Assembly: GCF_027944005.1 (NCBI RefSeq)
Contig: NZ_AP027204.1
Coordinates: 124,001-188,000, forward strand
DNA length: 64,000 nt
Direction: 5' to 3'
From: Polynucleobacter sp. SHI8
GTDB taxonomy: Bacteria; Pseudomonadota; Gammaproteobacteria; Burkholderiales; Burkholderiaceae
A program made the translations under genes and the position numbers. Positions 47,030-58,643 of this stretch are shown here, one piece after another. The first letter of the stretch is position 1. The number at the start of each line of letters is the position of its first letter. The notes under the pieces were generated by a model. That model was given only the letters and a program-made list of their open reading frames with translations, made no database searches and was not told the origin of the DNA.

Positions 47030-48624
47030 CGAATTCTAATCAAACCACTTTCCTCATTCCTGGAGCTCTTCCGCTGAAAAGCTCCGAGACTTTTTCTATC
47101 CTAGTAATGGGAATTGGAGAATCTGGGCAAGCGATGGCTAAATGGGCGCATGCTCAAGGTGCACAAGTTGCCATGCACGATACGAGAGAACAAAGTGTAG
47201 TTTCATCAAAAATCCAAGAACAATTACAAGAGTTCCAAGACTTAGGCATCAAGATTACCTATGGTAAACAGGGTGCCTTCAGTTTGCAGGGTATTCAGAT
47301 GATTGCCCTGAGCCCTGGTATTTCTCCATTAGACAGTTGGATAGAAAATCTATTGAATCAAGCAAAAGAACAGGGTATCGTCATTTGGGGTGAATTAGAT
47401 TTTTTCACACAGGCCATTAATGCACTGAAGGAAACTCAAGCCTATCAACCTAAAGTGGTTGCAATTACTGGCACTAACGGTAAAACCACAACCACTGCGT
47501 TATGTGGTGTTATTTTTAGCAAAACCGGTAAGTCAGTTGCCGTAGCAGGAAATATTAGCCCATCACTTTTAGATAAATTGACCCAATGTCTTGTAGATCA
47601 TCAGTTACCAGATATATGGGTATTAGAGCTTTCTAGCTATCAGTTGTTTTATAGCCAGAACTTTAACCCTGACGCTGCGACCGTCTTGAATATTACGGAA
47701 GATCATTTAGATTGGCATGGGGATTTTGATCACTACTGTGCCTCGAAGAAAAAAATATTTGGCCCAACTACTATTCCAATTCTGAATCGTGATGATTTAA
47801 AAGTTATGTCGATGGTTGATATAGATGCGAGAGATCGTTTGAGAACGATTTCATTTGGCATAGATACCCCACAAGAACCAGATCAATTTGGCATTGTAGG
47901 TGATATGAATGGAGGTATTGATTGGTTGGCGTGGATCATGCCTGATGAAGAATCTGGGCAAAGAAAACGTAGACGAGCCAAAGAAGTTGCTCATGAGTAT
48001 GAGCAACCAATACAAATTAAGAGATTGATTCCTACAGAGGCATTACTCATTAAGGGGCGTCATAATGCCACCAATACCTTGGCTGCTCTTGGATTAGGGC
48101 AGGCAATTGATTTAAGTATGGCCTCTTTACTGCATGGACTTAGAGATTATCGCGGCGAGCCGCACCGAGTTCAGAGTATTGCCGTGATTGACGATGTTGA
48201 GTACATCGACGACAGTAAAGGTACAAATGTGGGCGCTACTCTTGCCGCATTAAATGGTCTAGGTGCAACTTTAGGTGAAAAGAAAATTATCCTGATTGCT
48301 GGAGGTGATGGTAAGGGGCAAAACTTTTCACCGTTAAGTGATGCTATTCATCGTTTTGTAAAACATATCTATTTATTGGGTAAAGATGCTCAACAAATTG
48401 AAGCAGTACTGAATGAGAATTTAGTTTCTATTTCACATGTGGCAACGATTGAAGAAGCTGTAGATCTAGCCTCCAAAATTGGACGTGCGGGCGACAAAAT
48501 ATTACTTTCACCGGCATGTGCAAGTTTAGATATGTTTAAAGATTATGTACATCGTGCGGAGGTTTTCAGTAGTGCTGTAGACAATATTTCCTATCAAACT
48601 CACGCGATTGGAGTGGGCTTATGA
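47026..48624 (+). CDS. murD: UDP-MurNAc-L-alanine:D-glutamate ligase MurD
   Basis: Adds D-glutamate to UDP-MurNAc-L-Ala. The start is the ATG at 47026 (532 residues), which overlaps the mraY stop as ATGA; a longer reading from 46942 would lie within mraY. Motifs: [83 protein letters not shown] and [15 protein letters not shown]. It is longer than the roughly 440-residue E. coli enzyme, with an extra basic stretch between the domains (about residue 315, [13 protein letters not shown]) that I read as a lineage insertion. Confidence 0.95.
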   Translation: MTNSNQTTFLIPGALPLKSSETFSILVMGIGESGQAMAKWAHAQGAQVAMHDTREQSVVSSKIQEQLQEFQDLGIKITYGKQGAFSLQGIQMIALSPGISPLDSWIENLLNQAKEQGIVIWGELDFFTQAINALKETQAYQPKVVAITGTNGKTTTTALCGVIFSKTGKSVAVAGNISPSLLDKLTQCLVDHQLPDIWVLELSSYQLFYSQNFNPDAATVLNITEDHLDWHGDFDHYCASKKKIFGPTTIPILNRDDLKVMSMVDIDARDRLRTISFGIDTPQEPDQFGIVGDMNGGIDWLAWIMPDEESGQRKRRRAKEVAHEYEQPIQIKRLIPTEALLIKGRHNATNTLAALGLGQAIDLSMASLLHGLRDYRGEPHRVQSIAVIDDVEYIDDSKGTNVGATLAALNGLGATLGEKKIILIAGGDGKGQNFSPLSDAIHRFVKHIYLLGKDAQQIEAVLNENLVSISHVATIEEAVDLASKIGRAGDKILLSPACASLDMFKDYVHRAEVFSSAVDNISYQTHAIGVGL

Positions 48625-49910
48625 AAAATGTAGTTTCTCAAGGTTGGGGTGGGTTCTCAAGAATCTGGTCAAAATCTCGCAACGGGATTAGTGGCGGAAT
48701 TCGCGAAGGATTTAATGATTTCCGTTCAGAATTAAGGGACGCCACCAAGACCAAAAAATATTCCCGCTCCGGTATGACACAGTGGGATCAACCATTGCTA
48801 TGGACAACGACCTTGCTCGTATTGCTTGGTGTTGTGATGGTTTACTCGGCATCTATATCTATTGCAAACGGAAGCGGAAGTGTCGGCAGTCAAACTAGTG
48901 TCAGTTATTTAATCAGACATGTGATTTCAATTTGCGTCGCGATTGTGGCAGGGTTATTGGCTTATCAAGTACCACTTAAAGTATGGGATCGCATATCACC
49001 TTTAATTTTTGCTGTAACGATTGTTTTATTGATCGTTGTATTGATTCCTGGGGTTGGTCATGCAGTCAAAGGATCAAGAAGATGGATTCCATTAGGACTC
49101 ATGAATTTTCAGCCATCCGAATTAATGAAACTCGCATGTGTATTATTTGTTGCCCATTACACCGTGCGTCGACAAGAGTTTTTACATTCATTTGTAAAAG
49201 GCTTCTTACCTATGGGATTTATTGTTGGATTTGTAGGCGTCTTATTGCTTTTAGAGCCTGATATGGGAGCATTTTTGGTTGTCGCAGGGATTGCGATGGG
49301 TATTTTATTTTTGGGTGGAATTAGCGCAAAACTATTTGGTTATTTAATCTGTATTGGTATCTTGGCGTTTAGCACGATTGTTGCCCTATCGCCTTTTAGA
49401 AAAGCTCGCATCATGGCATTTTTAGATCCTTGGGATCCCGAGCAAGCACAAGGAAAAGCATATCAATTGACCCATTCGCTCATGGCCTTTGGTCGAGGAG
49501 AATGGTTTGGAGCTGGGCTGGGAGGAAGTGTTGAGAAACTACATTATCTTCCAGAGGCACATACTGATTTCATTCTTGCGGTGATTGGTGAAGAGTTAGG
49601 CTTTGTTGGAGTATTGATTGTTATTTTAGGTTTTTACTACATCGTCCGTCGGTCATTTATGATTGGCCGGACATGCTTACAGTTAGATCGAAGTTTTGCT
49701 GGATTAGTGGCAAAAGGGATTGGTATTTGGATTGGGTGGCAGACCTTTATCAATATGGGTGTGAACCTTGGGCTATTGCCAACAAAAGGTTTAACCTTGC
49801 CATTAGTTAGTTATGGCGGATCTGCCTTATTGCTCAATATGATTGCCATTGCAGTACTACTCAAAATTGATGCAGAGAACCGGGTCTTAATGCGAGGTGG
49901 AAAGCTATGA
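48621..49910 (+). CDS. ftsW: Septal peptidoglycan glycosyltransferase FtsW (SEDS)
   Basis: Polymerises lipid II at the septum together with FtsI. It has 429 residues, about ten transmembrane helices after a basic cytoplasmic N-terminal stretch of about 55 residues. SEDS signatures: [88 protein letters not shown] and [19 protein letters not shown]. It overlaps murD and murG by four bases each. Confidence 0.97.
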   Translation: MKNVVSQGWGGFSRIWSKSRNGISGGIREGFNDFRSELRDATKTKKYSRSGMTQWDQPLLWTTTLLVLLGVVMVYSASISIANGSGSVGSQTSVSYLIRHVISICVAIVAGLLAYQVPLKVWDRISPLIFAVTIVLLIVVLIPGVGHAVKGSRRWIPLGLMNFQPSELMKLACVLFVAHYTVRRQEFLHSFVKGFLPMGFIVGFVGVLLLLEPDMGAFLVVAGIAMGILFLGGISAKLFGYLICIGILAFSTIVALSPFRKARIMAFLDPWDPEQAQGKAYQLTHSLMAFGRGEWFGAGLGGSVEKLHYLPEAHTDFILAVIGEELGFVGVLIVILGFYYIVRRSFMIGRTCLQLDRSFAGLVAKGIGIWIGWQTFINMGVNLGLLPTKGLTLPLVSYGGSALLLNMIAIAVLLKIDAENRVLMRGGKL

Positions 49911-50989
49911 CACTGCTTACACCATCTTCAAAAGCGATCTTAATCATGGCAGGTGGAACTGGGGGGCATATTTTCCCAGGATTAGCTGTGGCCGAGTATC
50001 TGCGCTTAGAAGGTTGGAGAGTGTATTGGTTAGGCAATCCTAAAGGCATGGAGTTTAACATTATTACCAAACAAGGCATTTCATTTGAAGCTGTCGAGTT
50101 TGGAGGTTTAAGAGGTAAGGGGTTAATGACGAAATTGAAATTACCCTTTCATCTCCTGAAGGCATCTTTACAAAGCTTACACATCATCAGAAAAGTAAAG
50201 CCTCATGTTTTACTCGGAATGGGCGGATATATTACCTTCCCTGCTGGATTAGTTGCATCTATCGTTGGCTATCCACTTGTCTTACATGAGCAAAATTCAA
50301 TTGCTGGACTTGCAAATAAAGTGCTATCTAAATTCGCATCAAGAAGCTTATGCGCATTTCCAGAAGCGATAGCGAATGCAGAATGGGTTGGTAATCCATT
50401 AAGAGCAAATTTATTGCAATTACCAGTTCCTGAAGTACGTTTTGCCAATCGAACTGGTCCGTTAAAAGTACTAGTCGTTGGTGGCAGTCTTGGGGCTCAA
50501 GCATTAAATGAAATCGTGCCGCAGGCAATCAGTATGATTCCGCAAGCTGAGCGCCCTTTGATCACCCATCAATCTGGGCAAAAAAATGTAGATACCTTAG
50601 TGTCAAACTATCAAGCGGCTGGCGTAGAAGCTGAGGTTAAACCATTTATCGATGATATGGCTCAAGCATATGGTGAGGCTGACTTAGTCATCTGTCGTTC
50701 AGGTGCGATGACTGTTGCTGAATTAGCAGCGTGTGGCGTTGCCTCTTATTTAGTGCCATTTCCGCATGCTGTGGATGATCATCAGACATCCAATGCACAA
50801 TTTTTATCGCGTGCGAAAGCAGCAGTTTTGATGCCGCAATCAGAACTATCTCCAGCCCGCTTAGCTCAGTGGTTGCAATCGATCAATCGTGACACCTTAT
50901 TAGAGATGTCAAATCAAGCATTGAACATGGCGAAGCCATTTGCAACTGCAAGGGTCGCAGAGGTTTGTAAGGAGGTCAGCCTCGCATGA
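49907..50989 (+). CDS. murG: UDP-GlcNAc:lipid I N-acetylglucosaminyltransferase MurG
   Basis: Peripheral membrane GT-B enzyme making lipid II. It has 360 residues. Motifs: [104 protein letters not shown]. It overlaps ftsW and murC by four bases each. A second downstream ATG exists, but the first gives the family N terminus. Confidence 0.97.
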   Translation: MTLLTPSSKAILIMAGGTGGHIFPGLAVAEYLRLEGWRVYWLGNPKGMEFNIITKQGISFEAVEFGGLRGKGLMTKLKLPFHLLKASLQSLHIIRKVKPHVLLGMGGYITFPAGLVASIVGYPLVLHEQNSIAGLANKVLSKFASRSLCAFPEAIANAEWVGNPLRANLLQLPVPEVRFANRTGPLKVLVVGGSLGAQALNEIVPQAISMIPQAERPLITHQSGQKNVDTLVSNYQAAGVEAEVKPFIDDMAQAYGEADLVICRSGAMTVAELAACGVASYLVPFPHAVDDHQTSNAQFLSRAKAAVLMPQSELSPARLAQWLQSINRDTLLEMSNQALNMAKPFATARVAEVCKEVSLA

Positions 50990-52425
50990 AGCATATTGTT
51001 CAACATATTCATTTTGTGGGTATTGGCGGCGCGGGAATGAGCGGCATCGCTGAAGTTTTATTAAATTTAGGCTATCGCGTGAGCGGTTCAGATTTGGCAG
51101 CTAGTGCTAGTACTGAGCGATTAAAAGGTTTTGGGGCGGATATTTTTATCGGCCATCATGCAGATCATATAGGTAGTGCCGAGGCGGTTGTTATATCAAC
51201 AGCAGTTACGGGAGATAACCCAGAAATTTTAGCGGCAAGAGCTGCGCATATACCCGTCATTCAACGTGCTGTGATGTTAGGTGAATTAATGCGCCTCAAG
51301 CAAGGCATTGCCATTGCTGGTACGCATGGCAAAACAACGACGACGAGCTTGGTTGCATCGATCCTCGCTGAGGGTCAATTAGATCCAACATTTGTGATAG
51401 GCGGTAAATTAACATCCGCTGGCGCAAACGCACGCTTAGGTACTGGAGAATTTATTGTTGCTGAGGCAGACGAATCTGATGCATCATTTTTAAATCTATT
51501 GCCGGTGATGGAGGTCGTCACCAATATTGATGCTGATCACATGGAAACCTATCAACATTCCATGGCTAAGTTAAAACAAGCATTTGTTCAATTTACTCAA
51601 AAAATGCCATTTTATGGCGTTGCAATCTTATGTGTAGATGACAACAATGTCAGGGATATGTTGCCCTTTGTTTCACAGTCTATATTGAAATATGGACTAT
51701 CTGAGGATGCAGATGTAAGGGCTCTAGATGTTCGACCAGTAGATGCGATGATGCACTTCAGGGTAGAGCGTAAAACAGTTAGACGGCATGGACAAGTTCC
51801 AGGACCAATTGATATTGAGCTTAATTTGCCCGGTGTGCACAATGTCAGAAATGCTTTAGCAGCGATTGCCGTAGCAACAGAACTGGGTGTTAGTGACAAA
51901 GATATTATTCATGCCTTAAAAGAGTTCAAAGGAGTAGGGCGAAGATTTACTCGTCATGGAGAAATTAATATTCCATCAGGTGGAAGCTTTACTTTAATCG
52001 ATGATTATGGGCACCATCCAGTAGAAATGGCTGCGACCTTGGCTGCTGCAAGAGGAGCATTTAAAAGTCGAAGATTAGTGTTGGCATTCCAACCACATCG
52101 CTTCACGAGAACTAGAGATTGTTTTGGTGATTTTGTCCATATACTGCAAAATTTTGATTCAGTTATTTTGACGGATGTGTATCCAGCTGGTGAGCCAATC
52201 ATTAAGGGTGCAGATAGTCCGAGCTTAATTGATGCGATTCATCACAATCTTAAGTCCAAACCTGTGCAAGCATTACATGCGGAACATTTGGTTTACACAT
52301 CTGATGTCAGGCAAGTTCCAAAAAGTATTATGAGTCATGTGCAAGATGGCGATGTCGTGATTACGATGGGTGCGGGTTCAATCTCAGCTATTCCTACCCG
52401 ATTAGTGGAGGGACGTTATGAGTAA
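50986..52425 (+). CDS. murC: UDP-N-acetylmuramate:L-alanine ligase MurC
   Basis: Adds L-alanine, the first residue of the stem peptide. It has 479 residues. Motifs: [28 protein letters not shown] (UDP-substrate Rossmann), [17 protein letters not shown] (ATP loop), [53 protein letters not shown] and [12 protein letters not shown]. It overlaps murG by four bases and ddl by eight. Confidence 0.98.
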   Translation: MKHIVQHIHFVGIGGAGMSGIAEVLLNLGYRVSGSDLAASASTERLKGFGADIFIGHHADHIGSAEAVVISTAVTGDNPEILAARAAHIPVIQRAVMLGELMRLKQGIAIAGTHGKTTTTSLVASILAEGQLDPTFVIGGKLTSAGANARLGTGEFIVAEADESDASFLNLLPVMEVVTNIDADHMETYQHSMAKLKQAFVQFTQKMPFYGVAILCVDDNNVRDMLPFVSQSILKYGLSEDADVRALDVRPVDAMMHFRVERKTVRRHGQVPGPIDIELNLPGVHNVRNALAAIAVATELGVSDKDIIHALKEFKGVGRRFTRHGEINIPSGGSFTLIDDYGHHPVEMAATLAAARGAFKSRRLVLAFQPHRFTRTRDCFGDFVHILQNFDSVILTDVYPAGEPIIKGADSPSLIDAIHHNLKSKPVQALHAEHLVYTSDVRQVPKSIMSHVQDGDVVITMGAGSISAIPTRLVEGRYE

Positions 52426-53428
52426 GCAAAACACACTTCAGCAATGGGTCGCGAATGTGGAGCAAGTATATACAAGCTTCAATCCATCTGACTATGGGCG
52501 TGTTGGTGTTTTATTGGGCGGCCGATCTGGAGAGAGGGACGTTTCATTACAGTCTGGCGGTGGCGTATTAGAAGCCTTAAAACATCTAGATATTGATGCA
52601 CACCCATTTGATCCTGGGGTCAGACCAGTTGAGTCGATGACTCAAGAACAATTTGATCGGGTATTTATCTCTTTGCATGGTCGCTATGGAGAGGATGGGA
52701 CGATGCAGGGATTTTTAGAACAATTATCCATTCCCTACACAGGTAGTGGCGTACTTGCTTCTGCGATGGCAATTGATAAACAAGTGACTAAAAATATCTG
52801 GTTAAGCCAAGGATTAGCGACACCGAAATTTATGATGTTAGATGAGCATTCAACATGGGATGAGGTAATTGATTATCTTGGATTGCCATTAATCGTTAAA
52901 CCTGCCAGAGAAGGTTCTTCACTTGGGTTAACTAAAGTCAAACACGCATCAGAATTACCCGCGGCATATCAGTTAGCCGCCAAGTTAGACCGGGATGTAA
53001 TGGCAGAGCAATGCATTATCGGAGAAGAACTGACTTGTCCTATGGTTGGGCAAGGTAAGCAAGTTCAAACATTGCCAATGATCAAAATTAAAGCGCCAGA
53101 TGCTAATTACGATTATCACCATAAATATGTTTCTAATGACACTCAATACATCTGCCCACCGAGCCTTGATCCAAAACTTGAACAAGCCATTGAAGATTTA
53201 GCAATACGCTCCTATCAAACTTTAGGGTGTTCAGGATGGGGAAGGGCTGATGTGATGATTGATCAAAATACCAACCAACCATATTTACTTGAAATGAATA
53301 CCTCTCCTGGTATGACCTCGCATTCACTAGTGCCGATGGCAGCTAAGCAAGCAGGTGTTTCATATGAAAAGTTAGTGTTGTGGATACTTCATCAAACGCT
53401 CAATCAATCTGTGGAGGAAAAAATATGA
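52418..53428 (+). CDS. ddl: D-alanine:D-alanine ligase
   Basis: ATP-grasp enzyme joining two D-alanines for MurF. It has 336 residues. Motifs: [89 protein letters not shown] and [26 protein letters not shown]. It corresponds to the DdlB position between murC and ftsQ. It overlaps both neighbours (eight bases with murC, four with ftsQ). Confidence 0.97.
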   Translation: MSKQNTLQQWVANVEQVYTSFNPSDYGRVGVLLGGRSGERDVSLQSGGGVLEALKHLDIDAHPFDPGVRPVESMTQEQFDRVFISLHGRYGEDGTMQGFLEQLSIPYTGSGVLASAMAIDKQVTKNIWLSQGLATPKFMMLDEHSTWDEVIDYLGLPLIVKPAREGSSLGLTKVKHASELPAAYQLAAKLDRDVMAEQCIIGEELTCPMVGQGKQVQTLPMIKIKAPDANYDYHHKYVSNDTQYICPPSLDPKLEQAIEDLAIRSYQTLGCSGWGRADVMIDQNTNQPYLLEMNTSPGMTSHSLVPMAAKQAGVSYEKLVLWILHQTLNQSVEEKI

Positions 53429-54492
53429 GAGCTTCCTCTTTAAATGCTGTTAAAAATAAAACGCCAAGCCCTTCTTTGGGAGAGGTTTTGTTGCCGTGGT
53501 TGATGAATACAGCCAAAAGTGTATTTTCTGGGCTTTTGGCAATCGTCATTTTTATGTTCGCACCAGTATGGAACTCAAAAGAGAGAATGAAGCATCTGAC
53601 GCATTTCTTGATGTTCTCATTAATAGGATTAGTTTTGTTATGGGCATTTTTCTGGATTGGTCAAAGGCCAGTATTTACGATTGCGCAGATACAGATTCAA
53701 GGAGAAGGTGGCCAGAGTCTGAATCATGTTAGTCCAGCACTTATAAGAACTCAGGTATTAAATCAATTAGGTGGAAATTTCTTTAGCGTGAGATTAGATC
53801 TTGCTCGAAAAGCATTTGAGGAATTGCCATGGGTTAGGTCAGCCAGTGTAAGAAGAGTATGGCCAAATGGATTAAGTATTACCTTGGAAGAGCAACAACC
53901 CATCGGTATTTGGAGCACCAAAGATGGCCCTAAATTACTCAACTCTTATGGAGAGTTATTTACTGTTAATTTGGCAGAAGCTGAATTAGATAAAGGATTA
54001 GTTGAATTCTCTGGACCAACAAACGGCAATAAAGAAGCTGTAGAGCTCTATCAACAATTAGGTAATTGGTTTAAACCTTTAGATACAAAAGTAGTCAGTT
54101 TGTCCTTAAGTTCGAGATATTCCTGGACTACTCGTTTGGATAACGGCATGGTTTTTGAACTTGGAAGAGATCTGGATCAAAAAGATAGAAGTCAAATTAA
54201 AAATCGATTAGATCGATTTTTTAAAGTTTGGCCAGAAGTAAAAGAAAAACTTCCAAACAAAGTGGATTACATCGACTTGCGATATGCCAATGGTTTTGCA
54301 GTGAGATCTACCAATAAGTCTGAACTGAGTAAAAAGGATTCCCTAACAACCGCGGAAATATATACAAGCGCAAGCTTATTTTCAAACATACCCAATAGTG
54401 AAATGAGTGGTGAAGTCACAGATATCTCAAATAAAAAGAATACACAGGATTTGAAAAAATCAAAGTTTGTTGGTGGGCGGAAAAGTGAATGA
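53425..54492 (+). CDS. ftsQ: Cell division protein FtsQ
   Basis: Bitopic divisome protein. It has 355 residues from ATG 53425, chosen because it makes an ATGA overlap with the ddl stop; an upstream in-frame start lies inside ddl. The cytoplasmic N terminus is about 60 residues long; one transmembrane helix lies about 62-80 ([19 protein letters not shown]). A POTRA domain follows ([12 protein letters not shown]... [62 protein letters not shown]), then the beta domain. Beyond the beta domain is an unusually long polar tail of about 60 residues rich in Ser/Lys. It overlaps ftsA by four bases. Confidence 0.94.
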   Translation: MRASSLNAVKNKTPSPSLGEVLLPWLMNTAKSVFSGLLAIVIFMFAPVWNSKERMKHLTHFLMFSLIGLVLLWAFFWIGQRPVFTIAQIQIQGEGGQSLNHVSPALIRTQVLNQLGGNFFSVRLDLARKAFEELPWVRSASVRRVWPNGLSITLEEQQPIGIWSTKDGPKLLNSYGELFTVNLAEAELDKGLVEFSGPTNGNKEAVELYQQLGNWFKPLDTKVVSLSLSSRYSWTTRLDNGMVFELGRDLDQKDRSQIKNRLDRFFKVWPEVKEKLPNKVDYIDLRYANGFAVRSTNKSELSKKDSLTTAEIYTSASLFSNIPNSEMSGEVTDISNKKNTQDLKKSKFVGGRKSE

Positions 54493-55718
54493 GTAAAGAT
54501 AATCGTAACTTATTAGTTGGTCTTGATATTGGAACTTCCAAGGTTGTTGCCTTGGTTGCAGATGTTCATGAAAACGGTGATTTTGATGTCATAGGTATTG
54601 GCAATACCGCTTCAAAAGGCATCAAAAAAGGTGTCGTAGTTAATATTGAAGATACCGTCAAATCCATTCAAAAAGCTTTAGAAGAAGCTGAAGTGATGGC
54701 GCAATGTCGTGTTGATCATGTATTCGCCATTATTTCTGGGAATCATGTACAGAGTTTTAATAGTACGGGAATGTATGCAATTCGAGATAAAGAGGTTTCG
54801 GCGCAAGATGTAGAGCGCGTGATCGAAAATGCAAAGCCAGTGAATGTACCCACTGATCAAAAAGTATTGCACATGTTAATTCAGGAATATTTAATTGATA
54901 GCCAAGAAGATGTGCGTGATCCGATTGGCATGAGTGGTCAAAAGTTAGAAGTAAGAACACATATTGTGACGGGTGCTGAAAGTGCCGTACAGAACATTAT
55001 TAAATGTATACGTCGTTGTGGACTAGAAGTAAATGAGTTAGTTGTACAGCCACTTTCATCAAGCTTAGCGGTTCTGACTGAAGATGAAAAAGAATTAGGC
55101 GTTGTGATGGTGGACATTGGGGGCGGAACAACGGATATTGCAGTATTTTCACAAGGTTCTATTCGGTATACCGAAGTTATTCCACTCGGAGGTGATCAAA
55201 TTACCAATGATATTGCCATGGCTTTAAGAACCCCAACGGTTGATGCCGAGGATTTGAAAATTCAATATGGTTGCGCTAAACAATCCCTTGCTGATCCACA
55301 AGGAATGTTAGATGTGCCTGGTATTGGAGAGAGAGAATCTAAGCCAATTTCAAGACAGTCTTTAGCTGCGGTTATTGAGCCCAGGGTTGAAGAATTATTT
55401 AAATTTGTGGTGGATGCATTAGAGCATTCCGGATATACCCACATGATTCCTTCTGGAGTTGTATTGACAGGTGGCGCGGCGAGTATGCCTGGCATTGTTG
55501 AATTAGCAGAAGAAATATTTAATAAACCCGCACGCATCGGAATACCTGATTACAACGGACATTTAAAAGATGTTTTACGAACACCTAAATACTCTGCAAG
55601 CATTGGCTTGTTAAGAGAAGGTCGTGCGCAAATTATGCAAGGTCAAGAGGCAAATAGGTCAAAGCCACTGGGTGGCGTCATGAGGCGCTTCAGAGATTGG
55701 TTCACTGGAAATTTTTAA
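54489..55718 (+). CDS. ftsA: Cell division protein FtsA
   Basis: Actin-like ATPase that anchors FtsZ to the membrane. It has 409 residues. Motifs: LLVGLDIGTSKVVALVADV, VEVSAQDVERV-type 1C region, VVMVDIGGGTTDIAVFSQGSIRYTEVIPLGGDQITNDIAMALRT, and VVLTGGAASMPGIVELAEE. The C-terminal amphipathic helix reads GGVMRRFRDWFTGNF, the membrane-targeting sequence. It overlaps ftsQ by four bases; a 52-base gap follows before ftsZ. Confidence 0.97.
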   Translation: MSKDNRNLLVGLDIGTSKVVALVADVHENGDFDVIGIGNTASKGIKKGVVVNIEDTVKSIQKALEEAEVMAQCRVDHVFAIISGNHVQSFNSTGMYAIRDKEVSAQDVERVIENAKPVNVPTDQKVLHMLIQEYLIDSQEDVRDPIGMSGQKLEVRTHIVTGAESAVQNIIKCIRRCGLEVNELVVQPLSSSLAVLTEDEKELGVVMVDIGGGTTDIAVFSQGSIRYTEVIPLGGDQITNDIAMALRTPTVDAEDLKIQYGCAKQSLADPQGMLDVPGIGERESKPISRQSLAAVIEPRVEELFKFVVDALEHSGYTHMIPSGVVLTGGAASMPGIVELAEEIFNKPARIGIPDYNGHLKDVLRTPKYSASIGLLREGRAQIMQGQEANRSKPLGGVMRRFRDWFTGNF

Positions 55719-55770
55719 GAAGTTGTTTTATATGTAGTCGTCAATAGCAGCAATTAACCTTGGAGGAAGT

Positions 55771-57084
55771 ATGGAATTTGAGATAGTAGATGAATCTGTT
55801 GCTGGCAAGACCAACATTCGTGTGGTCGGAGTCGGTGGCGCGGGCGGCAATGCAGTACAACACATGATTCGTCGTGGTGTACAAGGCGTTGAGTTTATTT
55901 GTATGAATACAGATGCTGGAGCATTACAGCGTTCAAAAGCTGAGCTGAACTTACAGCTAGGTGATAAAGGACTTGGTGCGGGCGCCAAACCTGAAGTAGG
56001 TGAACAGGCAGCTCAAGAAGCAAAAGCAAGAATTGCAGATGCATTGCAAGGTGCTCACATGGTATTTATTACAGCGGGTATGGGTGGTGGAACTGGTACA
56101 GGAGCTGCTCCGGTTGTTGCGCAAATTGCGAAAGAAATGGGTATTCTGACTGTTGGAGTTGTGAGTAAGCCATTTGACTTCGAGGGTGCGAAACGATCAA
56201 AAGTTGCTGAAAACGGTGCCGCTGAATTAGAGAAATATGTGGACTCTTTAATTGTTGTTTTGAATGAAAAACTGTTTGAAGTAATGGGCGAAGATGCAGA
56301 GATGCATACGGCCTTTAGCGCAGCTGATGATGTTTTACATAATGCGGTTGCTGGTATCGCAGAAATCATCAATGAACATGGTTTAATTAACGTGGACTTT
56401 GAAGATGTCAAAACAGTGATGGGTGAGCAAGGTAAGGCGATGATGGGAACCGCTACTGTTTCTGGTGTTGATCGTGCTCGTTTAGCCGCTGAAGCAGCAG
56501 TTGCATCACCATTATTAGAAGGTGTAGATTTATCTGGGGCAAGAGGCGTGTTGGTCAATATCACAGCAAGCCGCTCACTCAAACTTTCAGAAACAAGAGA
56601 AGTGATGGCAGCGATTCGTGGCTATGCTGCCGAAGATGCAACCATTATTTTTGGAACTGTTTATGATGAGTCTTTAGCCGATGCAATCCGCGTTACTGTA
56701 GTGGCAACTGGCTTAAACGGTGGTAAAAAGAATCAACAGCGTCCAGAGGAAGTATTTTGGCGTGAACAGGCAACAGGTACTTACAATGCAACACCTGCGA
56801 TGGCTGATTTGAAGACGTTTCAACCAACTAGTCCGATTGCTACACAAGCATTAAGTCAAGTGACTTCAGGATACGCTTCTAATATGCCGACTTTAGGTCA
56901 AGCAATGCCAGAAACTAGTGCAATAGAAACTGCATCTGGAATACCAGCAGTATTTAAGCCATCACCGAATCGAGGACCGACACCAAGTTTGGGTGCATCT
57001 AGTTCACCGCAAGCAAGAACTTTGCTTGAAAAGGGTACGGATTTTTATGACATACCTGCCTTTTTAAGGAAGCAAGCTGATTAA
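55771..57084 (+). CDS. ftsZ: Cell division protein FtsZ
   Basis: Tubulin-like GTPase of the division ring. It has 437 residues. GTP-binding motifs: [27 protein letters not shown], and the tubulin signature [15 protein letters not shown], with [19 protein letters not shown] as the T7 loop region. A variable linker (about 335-415) leads to the conserved C-terminal peptide [13 protein letters not shown] that binds FtsA and ZipA. A strong GGAGGAAG ribosome site lies 3 bases before the ATG. It is the first dcw gene after rsmH not overlapping its upstream neighbour, fitting its need for higher expression. Confidence 0.98.
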   Translation: MEFEIVDESVAGKTNIRVVGVGGAGGNAVQHMIRRGVQGVEFICMNTDAGALQRSKAELNLQLGDKGLGAGAKPEVGEQAAQEAKARIADALQGAHMVFITAGMGGGTGTGAAPVVAQIAKEMGILTVGVVSKPFDFEGAKRSKVAENGAAELEKYVDSLIVVLNEKLFEVMGEDAEMHTAFSAADDVLHNAVAGIAEIINEHGLINVDFEDVKTVMGEQGKAMMGTATVSGVDRARLAAEAAVASPLLEGVDLSGARGVLVNITASRSLKLSETREVMAAIRGYAAEDATIIFGTVYDESLADAIRVTVVATGLNGGKKNQQRPEEVFWREQATGTYNATPAMADLKTFQPTSPIATQALSQVTSGYASNMPTLGQAMPETSAIETASGIPAVFKPSPNRGPTPSLGASSSPQARTLLEKGTDFYDIPAFLRKQAD

Positions 57085-57100
57085 ATAACTCTTTTAGATC

Positions 57101-57186
57101 AATCTCTTACGAATTTTTGGTGGTAGTGTTCCTCCAAATGACGACGACTGCGCTACTATCATGGTTCGTGAGAGGTTTATTTTTTT
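57101..57186 (+). terminator. Long two-tier hairpin between ftsZ and peroxiredoxin, with U-rich tail
   Basis: Outer stem 57101-57113 with 57165-57177 (13 pairs, two G-U); internal loop; inner stem 57118-57128 with 57151-57161 (11 pairs, three G-U); loop 57129-57150. A U-rich tract (57176-57186) follows directly. It starts 16 bases after the ftsZ stop and ends just before the peroxiredoxin ribosome site, so it can end the dcw transcript or act as an attenuator. Confidence 0.7.
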
Positions 57187-57201
57187 AAAAAGGAGAGAGT
57201 G

Positions 57202-57702
57202 ATGATTGCTGTAAATCAAGCCGTACCAAATGCAACGCTATATGAATTCATATCCCAGGAGACTCCTGGGTGCACGATTGGACCTAATGCATTTCAGGTA
57301 TCTGAAATTACAAAAGGAAAAAAAATTATTGTTTTTGGCTTGCCAGGAGCTTTCACACCGACATGTTCAGCACAACATGTTCCTGGATATGTAGAACATT
57401 TTGCAGCTTTAAAAGCAAAAGGTGTTGATGAAGTTTGGTGTGTCTCAGTGAATGATGCCTTTGTAATGGGTGCATGGGGAGATAACCTGAAGGTCGGCAG
57501 CACTGTACGGATGATGGCGGATGGTAGTGGCGAATGGACAAAAGCTTTGGGATTAGAGTTTGACTTAGTTGCCAAAGGTTTAGGCGTGCGTTCACAACGC
57601 TATGTCATGGTTTTAGATAATGGTGTTGTCAAGCATCTCGCAGTAGAAGCGCCTGGTAAATTTGAAGTAAGTAGTGCGCAAGCTGTGATGGCGCATGTGT
57701 AA
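57202..57702 (+). CDS. Type II (Prx5-like) peroxiredoxin
   Basis: Thiol peroxidase that reduces hydrogen peroxide and alkyl hydroperoxides, 166 residues. The peroxidatic Cys55 lies in FGLPGAFTPTCSAQHVPGYVE, and the downstream VWCVSVNDAFVMGAWGDN is typical of the Prx5 group. I use the ATG at 57202, with AGGAGA 5 bases upstream; an in-frame GTG at 57199 is also possible. It lies between ftsZ and lpxC, an arrangement found in other betaproteobacteria; it is set apart from ftsZ by a long hairpin. Confidence 0.94.
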   Translation: MIAVNQAVPNATLYEFISQETPGCTIGPNAFQVSEITKGKKIIVFGLPGAFTPTCSAQHVPGYVEHFAALKAKGVDEVWCVSVNDAFVMGAWGDNLKVGSTVRMMADGSGEWTKALGLEFDLVAKGLGVRSQRYVMVLDNGVVKHLAVEAPGKFEVSSAQAVMAHV

Positions 57703-57728
57703 TTAAAAAAGGTGTGGGCTAAGAATAT

Positions 57729-58643
57729 ATGTTGAAACAACAAACGATTGCTGAACCAATCAAAACAGTAGGTATTGGTTTACATTCTGGTAATCGCTCT
57801 AATTTATATTTAAAGCCCGCACCCATTGATTCAGGGATTACCTTTGTTCGTCTTGATTTGGCAGAGCCAATCACTATTCCAGCGAAGGCAGAATTTATTA
57901 CAGACACTCGTTTGGCGAGTGTTTTGCAGATCGGTGATAGCCGAATTTCTACAGTTGAACATCTCCTTTCAGCATGTGCTGGGCTTGGGATTGATAATTT
58001 ACTCGTAGAAATTGATGGTGAGGAGATTCCGATTATGGATGGCAGTGCCGCTTCATTTTTATTCTTGATTCAATCGGCAGGAATTGCTGTTCAAAACGCT
58101 CCCAAGAAATTTATCAAAATCAAAAAAATAGTTGAAGTGGTCGAAGGTGACAAGCTTGCAAGGTTAGAGCCTTTTTTTGGCTTTAAATTAGATTTCACGA
58201 TTGATTTCAAACACCCTGCTTTAGATAAGACAGGTCAGAGATGCATTATCGACTTTAATGAAACCAGCTATTCCAAGGAAATTGGTAGGGCAAGAACCTT
58301 TGGTTTTGCTCATGAGGTCGAGGCTTTAAGGGAAATTGGTTTAGCGCGCGGCGGAAGTTTAGACAATGCAATTGTGCTAGACGAGCACCGAATTTTAAAT
58401 AATGAAGAATTACGTTACGAAGACGAATTCGTGCGTCATAAAATATTAGATGCTATTGGAGATTTATATTTGGCAGGTTATCCGATTATTGGAGCATATG
58501 TCGCTGAAAAGTCCGGTCATGCTTTGAATAATTTGTTACTTCGCCAACTATTTAAAGAGCCAGATGCCTATGAAATCGTTAGTTTTAGCCAGATGGCAAA
58601 TGCTCCAATGGCTTATCAGGTACAACACGAAGAGATTAATTAA
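57729..58643 (+). CDS. lpxC: UDP-3-O-acyl-N-acetylglucosamine deacetylase LpxC
   Basis: Zinc enzyme for the first committed step of lipid A synthesis. It has 304 residues. Motifs: [44 protein letters not shown] (zinc-ligand His), [47 protein letters not shown] (second His, catalytic Asp) and [15 protein letters not shown]. It follows the peroxiredoxin gene by 26 bases; its 3' end overlaps the DciA-like gene on the other strand by 8 bases. Confidence 0.97.
   Translation: MLKQQTIAEPIKTVGIGLHSGNRSNLYLKPAPIDSGITFVRLDLAEPITIPAKAEFITDTRLASVLQIGDSRISTVEHLLSACAGLGIDNLLVEIDGEEIPIMDGSAASFLFLIQSAGIAVQNAPKKFIKIKKIVEVVEGDKLARLEPFFGFKLDFTIDFKHPALDKTGQRCIIDFNETSYSKEIGRARTFGFAHEVEALREIGLARGGSLDNAIVLDEHRILNNEELRYEDEFVRHKILDAIGDLYLAGYPIIGAYVAEKSGHALNNLLLRQLFKEPDAYEIVSFSQMANAPMAYQVQHEEIN

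Noticed and set aside
56055..56582. A 175-codon open frame on the minus strand inside ftsZ
   Set aside because: Fully antisense to a highly conserved gene; low-complexity Ser/Thr/Ala/Pro composition typical of a mirror frame, no ribosome site.
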